A stretch of 64,000 nucleotides of DNA from Sphingomonas sp. JC676 (lineage in GTDB: Bacteria > Pseudomonadota > Alphaproteobacteria > Sphingomonadales > Sphingomonadaceae): assembly GCF_014489075.1 (NCBI RefSeq), contig NZ_JACTGR010000002.1, positions 620,001-684,000 on the forward strand, in the 5' to 3' direction. This document shows, piece by piece, positions 1 through 7,814 of the stretch; within the stretch, counting starts at the first letter, position 1; every line of letters starts with the position of its first letter. The position numbers and the translations under genes were made by a program. The notes beneath the pieces are model-generated. The model did no database searches, had not been told where the DNA came from, and worked only from the letters and a program-made list of their open reading frames with translations.

Positions 1-499
1 GAAGCGCGCGCGCCTTGCCCACCAGCCGCGGGAGACGTTGCGTTCCACCGCCTCCGGGAAGAAGGCCGAGCGCGACTTCCGGCTGGCCGAACCGGGCCGA
101 ATCCACCGCGAGCCTGATCGTGCAGGCCATCGCGGTCTCGCAGCCGCCACCCAGCGCAAAGCCATTCACCGCGGCAACGACGGGCTTGCCGAGATTTTCG
201 ATGAGATCGAGGACCTGCTGTCCGAAACGGCTGGATTGCTGCGCGTCAAACGCTGCTGCTTGCGCCAGCTCGCTGATGTCGGCGCCCGCGATGAAGGCCT
301 TGTCGCCGGCGCCGGTCAGGATGACGCCGCGCACCGCCGCGTCCTCTCGCGCGTCTTCAAAGGCCTTGCGCAAGTCCGACCAGGTCGGCGTGTTCAGGGC
401 GTTGAGGACCTTCGGGCGATTGACCGTGACATAGGCAATGGCACCCTTTTTCTCATAGAGGATGTTGGCGAGCGTCAGGCCCGCCGTTTCCGAAGCCAT
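1..499 (-). CDS. Enoyl-CoA hydratase/isomerase family protein (3' end outside window)
   Basis: This is a crotonase-fold enzyme that would hydrate 2-enoyl-CoA in beta-oxidation or a related CoA pathway in the cytoplasm. Reading the minus strand from ATG at 499 gives about 166 residues. They include the crotonase signatures GDKAFIAGADISEL (oxyanion-hole half, about residues 57-70) and NGFALGGGCETAMAC (about residues 112-126), followed by FGQPEVALGLLPGGGGTQRLPR. The gene continues past position 1, so the C-terminal third is missing. It lies just downstream of an acyl-CoA dehydrogenase on the same strand, with a strong hairpin between them. This fits a degradation cluster, but the substrate cannot be told from the sequence. 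Confidence 0.88.
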   Translation of the reverse strand, partial: MASETAGLTLANILYEKKGAIAYVTVNRPKVLNALNTPTWSDLRKAFEDAREDAAVRGVILTGAGDKAFIAGADISELAQAAAFDAQQSSRFGQQVLDLIENLGKPVVAAVNGFALGGGCETAMACTIRLAVDSARFGQPEVALGLLPGGGGTQRLPRLVGKARAL

Positions 500-523
500 G
501 TCGAATCTCCTGTCCAGAAAAGG

Positions 524-563
524 GGCGAGCCAGGGGCTAGAGGAAGGGAACCCCTGGCTCGCC
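524..563 (-). terminator. Hairpin between acyl-CoA dehydrogenase and enoyl-CoA hydratase
   Basis: A perfect 13-bp inverted repeat (GGCGAGCCAGGGG and its complement, 14-nt loop) begins just after the acyl-CoA dehydrogenase stop. On the minus strand it is followed by CCTTTTC. It probably terminates or attenuates transcription before the enoyl-CoA hydratase gene. Confidence 0.65.
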
Positions 564-568
564 TTTGC

Positions 569-1783
569 TCACACGAATGCGCCGATCCCGGTGACGGCTT
601 TGCCGACGATCAGATTCTGCATCTGATAGGTGCCTTCGTATGAGTAGAGCGCTTCGGCATCGTTGAAGAAGCGCGCGAGATTGTAATCGGCGACGATGCC
701 GTTGCCGCCGAGCAGTTCGCGGCCCCAGGCTACGGTCTCGCGGGATTTCGATGTGCAGAAAGCCTTCGCCAATGCGGCGTGCTGATCGCCCAGCTTGCCG
801 TCGTCATCCATCTGCGCCAGCCGCACCATCAGGCACTGGCACGCGGTCACGTTGGCGAGCATCTGGGCGAGCAGATTCTGCACCATCTGGAACGAAGCGA
901 TCGGCTTGCCGAACTGCAGACGCTCCTGGGTGTATTTCAGCGTCGCCTCATACGCGCCCATCTGGATGCCAGTCGAAGCCCAGCCGACCATGTACCGCGT
1001 CATCCGCAGCACCCGCGCGGTGTCGCGGAACGAATTGCCGCCCTGCAGGCGGTTCTCTTCCGACACGCGAACGTCATTCAGCGTGATGACGCCGTTCTGG
1101 ACGACCTTGAGCGCGATCTTGTGCTCGATCTTCTCGACGCTGAACCCGGGCGTCGTCTTGTTTTCAACGATGAAGCCCTTGACCTGATTATCGTCGAGGT
1201 CGCGCGCCCAGATGATCGAGACATCGCACCAGGTCGCATTGCCGATCCAGCGCTTCTGCCCGTTGAGGATCCAAGTGTCGCCTTCGCGCTTGGCGGTGGT
1301 GGTCAGGCCGCCGCTGGTGCCCGAGCCGACCAAAGGTTCGGTAAGGCCGAAGCAGCCGATCTTTTCCCAGCGCGCCATCGGCGGCAGCCATTTCTGCTTC
1401 TGCTCCTCCGATCCGTCGAGGTAGATCGAGCCCATCGCCAGGCCGCTGTGCACGCCGAAGAAAGTGCAGAACGAAGCGTCGACCCGCGCCAGCTCCATCG
1501 CGATGAAGCCGAACTGCTTCTGGCTTCCGCCGGCGCATTCATAGCCCTCATAGCCGAGACCACCGAGCCCCAATTCCTTGAACGAAGGCAGCAGCTCGAA
1601 CGGAAACGCGTCCTCGGACCAATATTTGTTGATGATGGGCTGGACCTTGGTGTCCATATACGCCCGCACTTTCTTGACCACGGCCAGTTCGTCGGCAGTA
1701 AGGACGTCGACGAGCTGGTAGAAATCGCTGTCGGGTGCGGGCAGAGGCTTCTCTTGCTTATTGCCGTTGGGTGCGACCGCCAT
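569..1783 (-). CDS. Acyl-CoA dehydrogenase family protein (glutaryl-CoA dehydrogenase-like)
   Basis: This is a FAD-dependent acyl-CoA dehydrogenase of 404 residues, the usual length for the family. Features seen are CFGLTEPLVGSGTSG (FAD/substrate-binding signature, about residue 140), the WILNGQKRWIGNA strand, and a C-terminal YSYEGTYQMQNLIVGKAVTG. The Glu of YEGT matches the catalytic base position of glutaryl-CoA dehydrogenase and the short-chain ACX4-like group. I start it at ATG 1783 because AGGAGAAGGAAG precedes it; an in-frame extension to 2017 has no protein-like sequence and would cross the candidate Zur box. The neighbour is an enoyl-CoA hydratase, so the pair probably acts in one acyl-CoA degradation pathway. 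The precise substrate is unknown. Confidence 0.9.
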   Translation of the reverse strand: MAVAPNGNKQEKPLPAPDSDFYQLVDVLTADELAVVKKVRAYMDTKVQPIINKYWSEDAFPFELLPSFKELGLGGLGYEGYECAGGSQKQFGFIAMELARVDASFCTFFGVHSGLAMGSIYLDGSEEQKQKWLPPMARWEKIGCFGLTEPLVGSGTSGGLTTTAKREGDTWILNGQKRWIGNATWCDVSIIWARDLDDNQVKGFIVENKTTPGFSVEKIEHKIALKVVQNGVITLNDVRVSEENRLQGGNSFRDTARVLRMTRYMVGWASTGIQMGAYEATLKYTQERLQFGKPIASFQMVQNLLAQMLANVTACQCLMVRLAQMDDDGKLGDQHAALAKAFCTSKSRETVAWGRELLGGNGIVADYNLARFFNDAEALYSYEGTYQMQNLIVGKAVTGIGAFV

Positions 1784-2096
1784 CTTCCTTCTCCTGCTCG
1801 ATTGTTCCGGTCTCTCGGAATGCGAGTAGGTAAATGGCCTCGGCCGGCGCTCCCTTCTTGGAGGACTCTGCGGCGAGTTAGACGCACGTGCCCGACTTTT
1901 CCCATCGGACCGAACTCCGGTGTCCGAGGTTGGATGATCCGATGCCGAGCAACCCCCGCGAGCGCTCCGGACGACAAACTCTGCGTCAGCGAGTTGACCA
2001 ATGTAATAATACAACATATCAATTCAGCTCTGCGGTTTTGAATCGCCGCGTTACTGGTTGGTTGGAAGCGCGAGAGTGAGCGAGAAGCGACGAGCA
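1784..2096. other. Divergent intergenic region, acyl-CoA dehydrogenase / DUF2946 gene
   Basis: This 313-bp divergent promoter region holds the candidate Zur box at 2001-2017. I see no gene and no RNA in it; the open frames that cross it are extensions of flanking genes. Confidence 0.6.
2001..2017 (+). promoter_or_regulatory. Candidate Zur operator
   Basis: The sequence ATGTAATAATACAACAT is an imperfect palindrome (6 of 8 base pairs symmetric). It resembles the known proteobacterial Zur box, whose core is ATGTTATAATATAACAT. It lies 80 bp upstream of the DUF2946 gene that opens a locus ending in a Fur/Zur-family gene, so autoregulation by zinc is the natural inference. Binding has not been shown. 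Confidence 0.55.
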
Positions 2097-2516
2097 ATGC
2101 GAGTACGGGCCGAGGCTCGGCGCGCTCACGCTCGCCCGCGCTTGCCCGGCAAGCGCTTACGCGCGCTATGGCTCTCAACGCTGTTCGTCGCGCTGCTGGC
2201 CCTTACTTGGCAGAGCTTCATCGTTCAGACGCACGTGCATGCGTGCCCGGATGGGTGCGCGACGGGGCAGGCCGGCAAGGTCGCTAGGCCGGCGCAACTC
2301 GAAGGCGGGCAATCGGCACCTGATGCACCGACTCCTTGTCCGATCTGTCAGGAGATCGCCCATGCCGGCAGCTATTTGGTGCCGAGTCTGCCCGCGTTCC
2401 ACCTGCCCCAGTCCGTCATCGCCTGGTACATCGTCAGTCCTTCGCTAACGATTGCGCCTCGCCAGCGTTCGCATGCCTGGCAAAGCCGAGCGCCGCCGCA
2501 CCAACTCCAAGCCTGA
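2097..2516 (+). CDS. DUF2946-like membrane-anchored protein
   Basis: This is a protein of 139 residues if it starts at ATG 2097; a TTG at 2058 would add 13 residues. It has a basic N-terminus, one hydrophobic segment (ALWLSTLFVALLALTWQSFIV, about residues 24-44), then a short periplasmic region with THVHACPDGC and a CPICQ motif. Small proteins of this kind (DUF2946) commonly sit beside TonB-dependent metal receptors, and here the receptor starts 96 bp downstream. The His and Cys residues suggest metal handling in the periplasm, but no activity is established. The family assignment rests on size, topology, the CPxC motif and context. Confidence 0.6.
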   Translation: MRVRAEARRAHARPRLPGKRLRALWLSTLFVALLALTWQSFIVQTHVHACPDGCATGQAGKVARPAQLEGGQSAPDAPTPCPICQEIAHAGSYLVPSLPAFHLPQSVIAWYIVSPSLTIAPRQRSHAWQSRAPPHQLQA

Positions 2517-2612
2517 AGATCACAATCGCGAGCGAGGGCGGGTCCATCGCCTCGCCGCACCTCGACGGATTCCTGGGAGGGAGTTCGCCGCCAAGGTTCT
2601 GGAGTTTCATTC

Positions 2613-4658
2613 ATGCGATATCTGTTCCTGCTGGGCGCTGCGACCGCAGCGCTGCTGCCCCATGCCGCTGCTGCTGCCGACGGCCCAACTACCACCCCGA
2701 CCGAGACGCCCGCCGCCGGGCCTGACAAGGTCGAACCCGATTCCCCCGATCAATCCCGCAGCAACGAGATTGTCGTCAGCGGATCGCCACTCGGTTCCGA
2801 GACAGCGACGATCGTCGCCACGGTCGATCGCGACCAGATCGTCAAGACGGGCGGTGGCAACATCGCCGACGCGTTGAACGAGGTGCCGGGCATCGCCGGC
2901 ACTGGCTTCGCCTCCGGCGCCAACCGCCCGATCATCCGCGGTATGGATGCGACGCGGGTGCGCATGCTCGAGGACGGCAGCAGCGCATCCGACGTCTCGG
3001 ACATAGGCCCGGACCACGGCGTGCCGATCGATCCGCTGTCCGCACAGCGCATCGAGGTCGTGCGCGGGGCCGCGACACTGCGCTATGGCAGCCAGGCGAT
3101 CGGCGGCGTGGTCAATGTGATCAACAATCGCGTGCCCACCGATCTGCCCACGCGAGACTTTTCGGGCGAAGCGAGCGGCAGCTACGCCACCAATGCCGAT
3201 ACCTGGCAGGGCTCGGCACTCGCCGACGCCAAGGTCGGCGATCTCGCGCTGCATGCCGATGGCTTCTATCGCCATGCCGGTGATTACGACACGCCGCTCG
3301 GCACCCAGTCGAATTCGTTCCTCCGCGGTTGGGGTGGCGCGCTCGGCGGCTCCTATTTCTTCGGCCCCGACAGTGGCAGCCATGTCGGCGCCACGGTGAT
3401 CCACTATGCCGCCCAGTACGGGATTCCGGCCGACACCGCCTGGATCGACATGCGCCAGACCAAGGTGATCGGCCGCTCGCTATTCGCCCTCGGCGACGGA
3501 ACGCTCCAGTCGCTGTCGATCGACGGCAGCTATGGCGACTATAGCCATGACGAGAAGAACCCCGACGGCTCGATCAACACGACCTTCAAGAACAAGGAGT
3601 TCGACAGCCATGCCGAGCTGCTGCTCGGGCCGATCGGCTTCTTCTCCAAGACGGCGCTAGGCATCCAGGTCGGCCACCGCGACTTCTCTGCGATCGGCGA
3701 GGACAGCGCCTATCTCCAGCCGGCCACGTCGCAGAGCGAGGCGGCCTATCTGTTCACCGAGGTGCCGATCGGCACCGCGCTTCACCTCCAGGCCAGCGGC
3801 CGCGTCGAACGCGTCCATGTCGAGGGAACGCCTGCATCCGACGTCTTCACGCGGCGCGATTTCACGCCCGTGAGCGGCGCGATCGGCGCGCTGCTCGACC
3901 TCAGCCCGGGCGTCAAGCTGGGCGCGACCTTCTCGAGCACCGGTCGCGCGCCAGCGATCACCGAGCTGTTCGCGCGCGGGGGGCATGACGGCCCGCAGAC
4001 CTTCGAGACCGGCGATCCGATGCTCAAGGTCGAGCGCGCCAATTCGCTCGAGGGCACGCTGCGGGTGAATTCGGGACCGTTCCGCTTCGAAGGCAGCGTC
4101 TACGCCACCTGGTTCCACAACTATATTTTCGGCCAGCTCACCGGCCGCACCTGCGACGACGACGGGGTCTGCGTCGCCGGCGATAGCGAGGAGCTGAAAG
4201 AGCTTAACTATGGCCAGCAGGGCGCGCGCTTCTGGGGGCTGGAAGCCGCGGCACATTATCGGCTGTTGAAGACCACGGCCGGCGGTCTCGAGGTGAAGGC
4301 GCTCGGCGACTACACCCGGGCGAAGCTCGACGATGGCAGCAACGTGCCCCGGATCCCGCCTTACCGGATCGGCGGTGGCCTCAACTGGACGAGCCCTCGC
4401 TTCGACGCGGGTTTCCTGCTGATGCATGTCGGCAAGCAGGACAAGTTCGGCGATTTCGACACCGAGACGGACGGGTATGAAGCGCTCAGCGCCAATATCG
4501 CCGTGCGTCCGTTCAAGGACCATCCGGGGATCGAACTGGCGGTGGTCGGGCAGAATTTGACCGACGATGTCATCCGCAACGCCTCGGCATTCAACAAGGA
4601 AGATGTCGTGATGCCGGGGCGGACCGTCCGCTTCGTGCTTCGGGCGGCGACCTTCTGA
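2613..4658 (+). CDS. TonB-dependent receptor, ZnuD-like
   Basis: This is an outer-membrane receptor of 681 residues with a signal peptide (RYLFLLGAATAALLPHAAAA), a TonB-box-like NEIVVSGSP (about residue 50), a plug domain (GNIADALNEVPGIAGTGFASG, RVRMLEDG, IEVVRGAATLRYGSQAIGGV) and a 22-strand-type barrel ending in aromatic F. The barrel segments IDMRQTK, SHDEKNPDGS, FKNKEFD and HRDFSAIGED align by eye with the zinc receptor ZnuD. The His-rich extracellular insertion known in neisserial ZnuD between the 'GIP' and 'IDMR' segments is absent here. Downstream MerC and Fur/Zur genes and the upstream Zur-like box support zinc as substrate; copper is the alternative, because DUF2946 neighbours copper receptors too. 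Confidence 0.82.
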   Translation: MRYLFLLGAATAALLPHAAAAADGPTTTPTETPAAGPDKVEPDSPDQSRSNEIVVSGSPLGSETATIVATVDRDQIVKTGGGNIADALNEVPGIAGTGFASGANRPIIRGMDATRVRMLEDGSSASDVSDIGPDHGVPIDPLSAQRIEVVRGAATLRYGSQAIGGVVNVINNRVPTDLPTRDFSGEASGSYATNADTWQGSALADAKVGDLALHADGFYRHAGDYDTPLGTQSNSFLRGWGGALGGSYFFGPDSGSHVGATVIHYAAQYGIPADTAWIDMRQTKVIGRSLFALGDGTLQSLSIDGSYGDYSHDEKNPDGSINTTFKNKEFDSHAELLLGPIGFFSKTALGIQVGHRDFSAIGEDSAYLQPATSQSEAAYLFTEVPIGTALHLQASGRVERVHVEGTPASDVFTRRDFTPVSGAIGALLDLSPGVKLGATFSSTGRAPAITELFARGGHDGPQTFETGDPMLKVERANSLEGTLRVNSGPFRFEGSVYATWFHNYIFGQLTGRTCDDDGVCVAGDSEELKELNYGQQGARFWGLEAAAHYRLLKTTAGGLEVKALGDYTRAKLDDGSNVPRIPPYRIGGGLNWTSPRFDAGFLLMHVGKQDKFGDFDTETDGYEALSANIAVRPFKDHPGIELAVVGQNLTDDVIRNASAFNKEDVVMPGRTVRFVLRAATF

Positions 4659-4714
4659 GCAATGCCGCGCCGCTGCGGGTCCTCCCGTAGCGGCGCGGCA
4701 TCTGGAGAAATGTC

Positions 4715-5122
4715 ATGACCTGCGGACAACAGGCCGCCGGCGCCCCCGTCACCGACTGGTTCGAACGGGCGGCGGTCGGTGCCTCGATGCTGTGCCTGAT
4801 CCACTGCATCGGGCTTCCGCTGCTGCTGGCGGCACTGCCTGCGCTTTCCAGGCTGATCGCCTTGCCGGAGAGCTTCCACGTCGGGGTGCTGGGCTTTGCG
4901 CTTCCAACCTCTGGCGCTGCGCTGCTGCTCGGCCATCGGGGGCATCGCGAGCGGTTGCCCTTGATCGTGGGCGGTATCGGACTCGCGTTGCTGGCGGTCG
5001 GCGCGTTGCTACTGCTTGGCAGCCCCATGGAGACCCCCGCGACGATAGCCGGCAGTGCGTGCCTGGTTTTCGCCCATCTGTGGAACTGGCGACTGCGCCA
5101 TCGCCGGCACCGGCATGGCTAA
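4715..5122 (+). CDS. MerC-domain inner-membrane protein
   Basis: This protein has 135 residues and four predicted membrane helices. The MerC signature CLIHCIGLPLLLAALPAL lies at about residues 27-44; its paired cysteines (Cys-x3-Cys) are the presumed metal ligands. MerC proteins were described in mercury resistance, but members beside Zur-type regulators are probably zinc- or other divalent-metal-related. It sits between the receptor and the Fur/Zur gene, and its stop overlaps the start of the regulator by 8 bp, so all are probably one operon. A second MerC gene at 41072 has the same neighbour type. Confidence 0.78.
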   Translation: MTCGQQAAGAPVTDWFERAAVGASMLCLIHCIGLPLLLAALPALSRLIALPESFHVGVLGFALPTSGAALLLGHRGHRERLPLIVGGIGLALLAVGALLLLGSPMETPATIAGSACLVFAHLWNWRLRHRRHRHG

Positions 5123-5522
5123 GGCGAAGCGGCGACCGCACTATTTGCAGGACGCGATCCTGCAGATCCTGCGGGATGAGCGCCGCCCGTTGAGCGGACG
5201 CGAGCTGGCGGAGAGGCTGCGCTACGAGGGGAATGCGGTTCCGCTCAGCATGATTTTTCGTGCGATCCGGCGATTGATCGATCGCGAAGTTGTGCGGAAG
5301 ATCCTTGTCGCCGGGGGCTATGCGCCGGTCAGTGAAAAGCTGGTCGCGGTGCTATGGTGTCGCGAATGCGGGGAACTGACTGAAATTCATTGCGCCGAGG
5401 CATTCAACGAACTCGGAAACCTCGCGGCGGCGGCGGGGCTAACGGACCCACGATATTTCGTTGAATTTGCAGGGCTGTGCGCACGGTGTACCGAGACTCT
5501 GGCTGACCGGGACAGCCGCTGA
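5115..5522 (+). CDS. Fur-family transcriptional regulator (probable Zur)
   Basis: This metalloregulator of 135 residues has a winged-helix DNA-binding domain in the first 85 residues (YLQDAILQILRDERRPLSGRELAERL, then SMIFRAIRRLIDREVVRK). Its C-terminal dimerisation part has a CxxC pair at WCRECGELTEIHC and a second pair at CARC, the structural zinc site of Fur/Zur proteins. ATG 5115 lies inside the end of the MerC gene, implying translational coupling. Zur is preferred over Fur because of the ZnuD-like receptor in the same operon and the Zur-like box at 2001. It is shorter than most Zur proteins and lacks an N-terminal His tail. Confidence 0.75.
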   Translation: MAKAKRRPHYLQDAILQILRDERRPLSGRELAERLRYEGNAVPLSMIFRAIRRLIDREVVRKILVAGGYAPVSEKLVAVLWCRECGELTEIHCAEAFNELGNLAAAAGLTDPRYFVEFAGLCARCTETLADRDSR

Positions 5523-5649
5523 CCATTCTCAACTGATCGATCGCCCAACTTGATGCGCGAGCGGCCAATCGACAAGCTCGATGAAATTTCACTCAATCAT
5601 CGAAAATAACTACACATTTTACGTAACAATTTCAATAACTTGTGGAAAT

Positions 5650-5668
5650 GTTGGCTGGGGCGGCAGGA
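5650..5668 (+). repeat. Left attachment site (attL-type), 19-bp copy of tRNA-Gln 3' end
   Basis: The 19 bases are identical to 33386-33404, and the match extends to 23 of 24 (5645-5668 against 33381-33404). Only the 3' end of the tRNA is present here, with no cloverleaf, as expected for the far end of a tRNA-integrated island. Confidence 0.85.
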
Positions 5669-5739
5669 GCCTGTACCAACATTTTCCAACCAAGCCATTC
5701 AATGGCTTAGGCACCGTCGATCGCCAGTGTCTCCCCTGC

Positions 5740-5748
5740 TCTGTAACA
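5740..5748 (+). promoter_or_regulatory. Possible integrase arm-type site, left end
   Basis: TCTGTAACA lies 71 bp inside the left repeat. The same nine bases occur twice near the right end (33301 and 33314), in the same orientation. Shared short repeats near both att cores are typical of integrase arm or excisionase sites; binding is not shown. Confidence 0.35.
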
Positions 5749-6281
5749 CGGATGCGTAAGGTGGCAAGCTAGGGGAGTTGCTGACCGAAATGGGTTATCA
5801 GCGGACTGGCAAGTTTTTCCATGGGTAGTTTGCTGCGACTCGTCAGCCCGCCTGAGAGGCCGGGATCGACCTGCAAGGGGCCATTCAGACCGCCCTCCCC
5901 GGTCCCCAGAAGCGGCCGCTCATGCATCTCGACCTCGCACGGCAGCTTCGCGCCCCAATAGCTGCCGTTGGACAGAAATTCGTCGTTTCCCGAAAGCGGC
6001 CGTTTCATTGGGCCGGCAATCCCCTGATAGAGGCAACGGGCGTATTAATGTACCGGCGGCGCGCCTGGTCCTTGGCCGCTGGGTGTAGCAGCGGCATCCG
6101 GCGAGTTGAATCGGCCAGCATGGCACTGTGTCATAGGAACAGAAAACACAGCAATCGCCGGCCTTCGGCCGCAACACGCTCCGAACAGCAAGCCGACGAG
6201 AAGGACCGGGCGTAGCCAGAGCGGCGTGCAAACTCCATTCGGTACGCAGGTCGTTGCCATGCCCGAATAGTTTGGCTGCAC

Positions 6282-6309
6282 CCATATTTCTGCTATCGTG
6301 GAATTATGG
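6282..6309 (+). promoter_or_regulatory. ArsR-type operator, site 1
   Basis: The arms CCATATTTCT and GGAATTATGG are separated by 8 nt and are 8 of 10 complementary. The same 10-8-10 layout occurs at 6771, 10810 and 11649. The site lies 43 bp upstream of the secreted-protein gene at 6353. Confidence 0.55.
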
Positions 6310-6352
6310 AATCGAGTCGCGATGGCTCGGTGCCAAACCGGGAGGATTTCCA

Positions 6353-6727
6353 ATGAAATGGCTGAGCGTTTCGCCGCTACTCATGTTGCTTGCCGCCGCT
6401 CCTGCGTACGGACAATGGGAACCGCCTAACGAGGTGCTGCAGATCCGCGTATCGGCGAAGGGCGATTGGGCGGTGCGCTGCGAGTGGCAGGATGCCAAAG
6501 GGAAGACCGTAACGAGCGAGGCACGCAAGGGCGATCGCGACCGCCTGCACCTGAGCGAGCCAAGGGCGGGCATTTGCACCTACCGGTCCGCGCCGGACAA
6601 GCCGATCACAATCTTGCTCAAGAGCCCGCTCTATCGATGCACGCTGCCCGCGCGCGAGAAAAAGATGTGCCGGCAAACGTTCGCAGCCGGGAGCTCCGGC
6701 CAGTTCGAGATCAGGAAGCGCGACTAG
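6353..6727 (+). CDS. Small secreted cysteine protein (arsenic-locus paralogue A)
   Basis: I know no family name for this 124-residue protein. It has a clear signal peptide (KWLSVSPLLMLLAAAPAYG, cut near AYG-QW) and a mature part with cysteines in RCEWQDAKG, AGICTYRSA, YRCTLPAR and KMCRQTF. It is related to the 125-residue protein encoded at 11233-11610: both share a V-S/A-x-G-x-W-x-V-R-C start, an A-x-C-x-Y-x-S block, a Cys pair and a GSGQF-[ER]-I-[RE]-[KR] end. ATG 6353 follows GGAGG at good spacing. An ArsR-type operator lies upstream, so co-regulation with arsenic genes is likely. Location is periplasmic or exported. Confidence 0.7.
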   Translation: MKWLSVSPLLMLLAAAPAYGQWEPPNEVLQIRVSAKGDWAVRCEWQDAKGKTVTSEARKGDRDRLHLSEPRAGICTYRSAPDKPITILLKSPLYRCTLPAREKKMCRQTFAAGSSGQFEIRKRD

Positions 6728-6770
6728 AGCTATCGCGGCGGCGGCGAAGCACCTGGACGCTTGTTCGGTT

Positions 6771-6798
6771 CGATACTTCCGCTACAGGCGAAGCATGG
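6771..6798 (+). promoter_or_regulatory. ArsR-type operator, site 2 (ars operon)
   Basis: The arms CGATACTTCC and CGAAGCATGG with an 8-nt spacer match the 11649 site in 8 and 7 of 10 positions. It lies 70 bp upstream of the first arsenate reductase gene and is the weakest of the four sites. Confidence 0.45.
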
Positions 6799-6868
6799 AA
6801 TTGATCAGCGCCGCCGCCCCATCGGCGCGTTTATGCGCAATCGTCGAGATCGAACGGGAGAACCGGGC

Positions 6869-7393
6869 ATGAGCGACCGCATCTACAATGTACTCTTCCT
6901 ATGCACAGGAAATTCAGCTCGGTCGATCCTCGCGGAAGCGGCGATGAACAAGCTTGGCGCCGGGCGATTTCGAGCGTTCTCGGCGGGCAGCTTTCCCAAG
7001 GGCGAGGTCCATCCGATGACGCTCGAACTGCTCTCGTCGTTGCACTATCCCGTCGAGGGGCTGCGCTCGAAAAGCTGGGACGAATTCACCGGCCCGGACG
7101 CCCCTCAGCTCGATTTCATCTTCACCGTCTGCGACAATGCCGCCGGTGAGACGTGCCCGATATGGCCAGGTCGCCCGGTTTCGGCGCACTGGGGGATCGA
7201 CGATCCCGCCGCGGTAGAGGGCGAAGGCCAGCGCGAAGCGTTCAAAGCGGCGCTGCGCTATCTGAGCAACCGGATTTCGCTGTTTCTCGCGCTGCCGCAT
7301 GAGAGCCATGACCGCATGGCGCTCAAGAGCAAGCTGCGCGAGATCGGCCGTGAAGAAGGCGCAACCACTGAGGCGAGTATCGATGCCGATTGA
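6869..7393 (+). CDS. arsC: Arsenate reductase, low-molecular-weight phosphatase type (thioredoxin-coupled)
   Basis: This enzyme reduces arsenate to arsenite in the cytoplasm. The P-loop CTGNSARS (Cys12) is the phosphatase-fold active site, and the second redox region has the pattern TVCDNAAGETCPIWPG with two cysteines, as in thioredoxin-linked ArsC. The C-terminus is longer than in the Bacillus protein (174 residues in all). ATG 6869 follows CGGGAG. The next gene starts at 7383, before this one ends, and encodes the other ArsC fold, so two unrelated reductases are translated as neighbours. Confidence 0.9.
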   Translation: MSDRIYNVLFLCTGNSARSILAEAAMNKLGAGRFRAFSAGSFPKGEVHPMTLELLSSLHYPVEGLRSKSWDEFTGPDAPQLDFIFTVCDNAAGETCPIWPGRPVSAHWGIDDPAAVEGEGQREAFKAALRYLSNRISLFLALPHESHDRMALKSKLREIGREEGATTEASIDAD

Positions 7394-7814
7394 TATCATC
7401 ATCTACCACAATCCCGACTGCGGCACGTCGCGCAACACGCTGGGGATGATCCGCAACGCCGGGCTCGAACCGCACGTGATCGAGTATCTGAAGACGCCGC
7501 CGGCACGCGCGTTGCTCGAACAACTGATCGTCCGCGCCGGACTGACCCCGCGCGCGCTGTTGCGCGAAAAGGGCACGCCCTATGCGGAACTCGGCCTTGG
7601 CGACGAGACCCTCGCCGACGAAGCGTTGATCGATGCGATGATGGCGCATCCGATCCTGATCAACCGCCCGCTGGTGGCGAGCCCGCTCGGCGTGCGGTTG
7701 TGCCGTCCATCCGAGGCGGTGCTTGACCTCCTGCCGTCACCGCAACAGGGCGCGTTCGCCAAGGAAGACGGTGAGCAGGTGGTCGACGCTGCAGGCAATC
7801 GGATTCCGGCATGA
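7383..7814 (+). CDS. arsC: Arsenate reductase, glutaredoxin-coupled ArsC
   Basis: This protein of 143 residues has the thioredoxin fold of the E. coli-plasmid ArsC family. It begins PIDIIIYHNPDCGTSRNTL with the catalytic Cys13, and contains the RPLVASPLGVRLCRP segment whose arginines bind arsenate. It would reduce arsenate using glutathione and glutaredoxin. The start overlaps the preceding reductase by 11 bp and the stop overlaps the acr3 start (ATGA). Typical length and motifs make the call secure. Confidence 0.93.
   Translation: MPIDIIIYHNPDCGTSRNTLGMIRNAGLEPHVIEYLKTPPARALLEQLIVRAGLTPRALLREKGTPYAELGLGDETLADEALIDAMMAHPILINRPLVASPLGVRLCRPSEAVLDLLPSPQQGAFAKEDGEQVVDAAGNRIPA

Larger units (their letters stand above)
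5669..6352. other. Island left end, no gene seen
   Basis: No convincing gene lies in this stretch. It contains a TCTGTAACA motif at 5740-5748 that also occurs twice beside the right attachment site, and the first ArsR-type operator at 6282-6309. A 79-codon minus-strand frame at 5769-6008 lacks a ribosome site and protein character and looks like degenerate sequence. Confidence 0.55.

Noticed and set aside
779-2041. 420-codon plus-strand open frame over the acyl-CoA dehydrogenase
   Set aside because: It is antisense to a clear gene, has no ribosome site and its composition is typical of a shadow frame in GC-rich DNA.
5769-6008. 79-codon minus-strand frame near the island left end
   Set aside because: It has no ribosome site and no family resemblance, and lies in apparently degenerate DNA.
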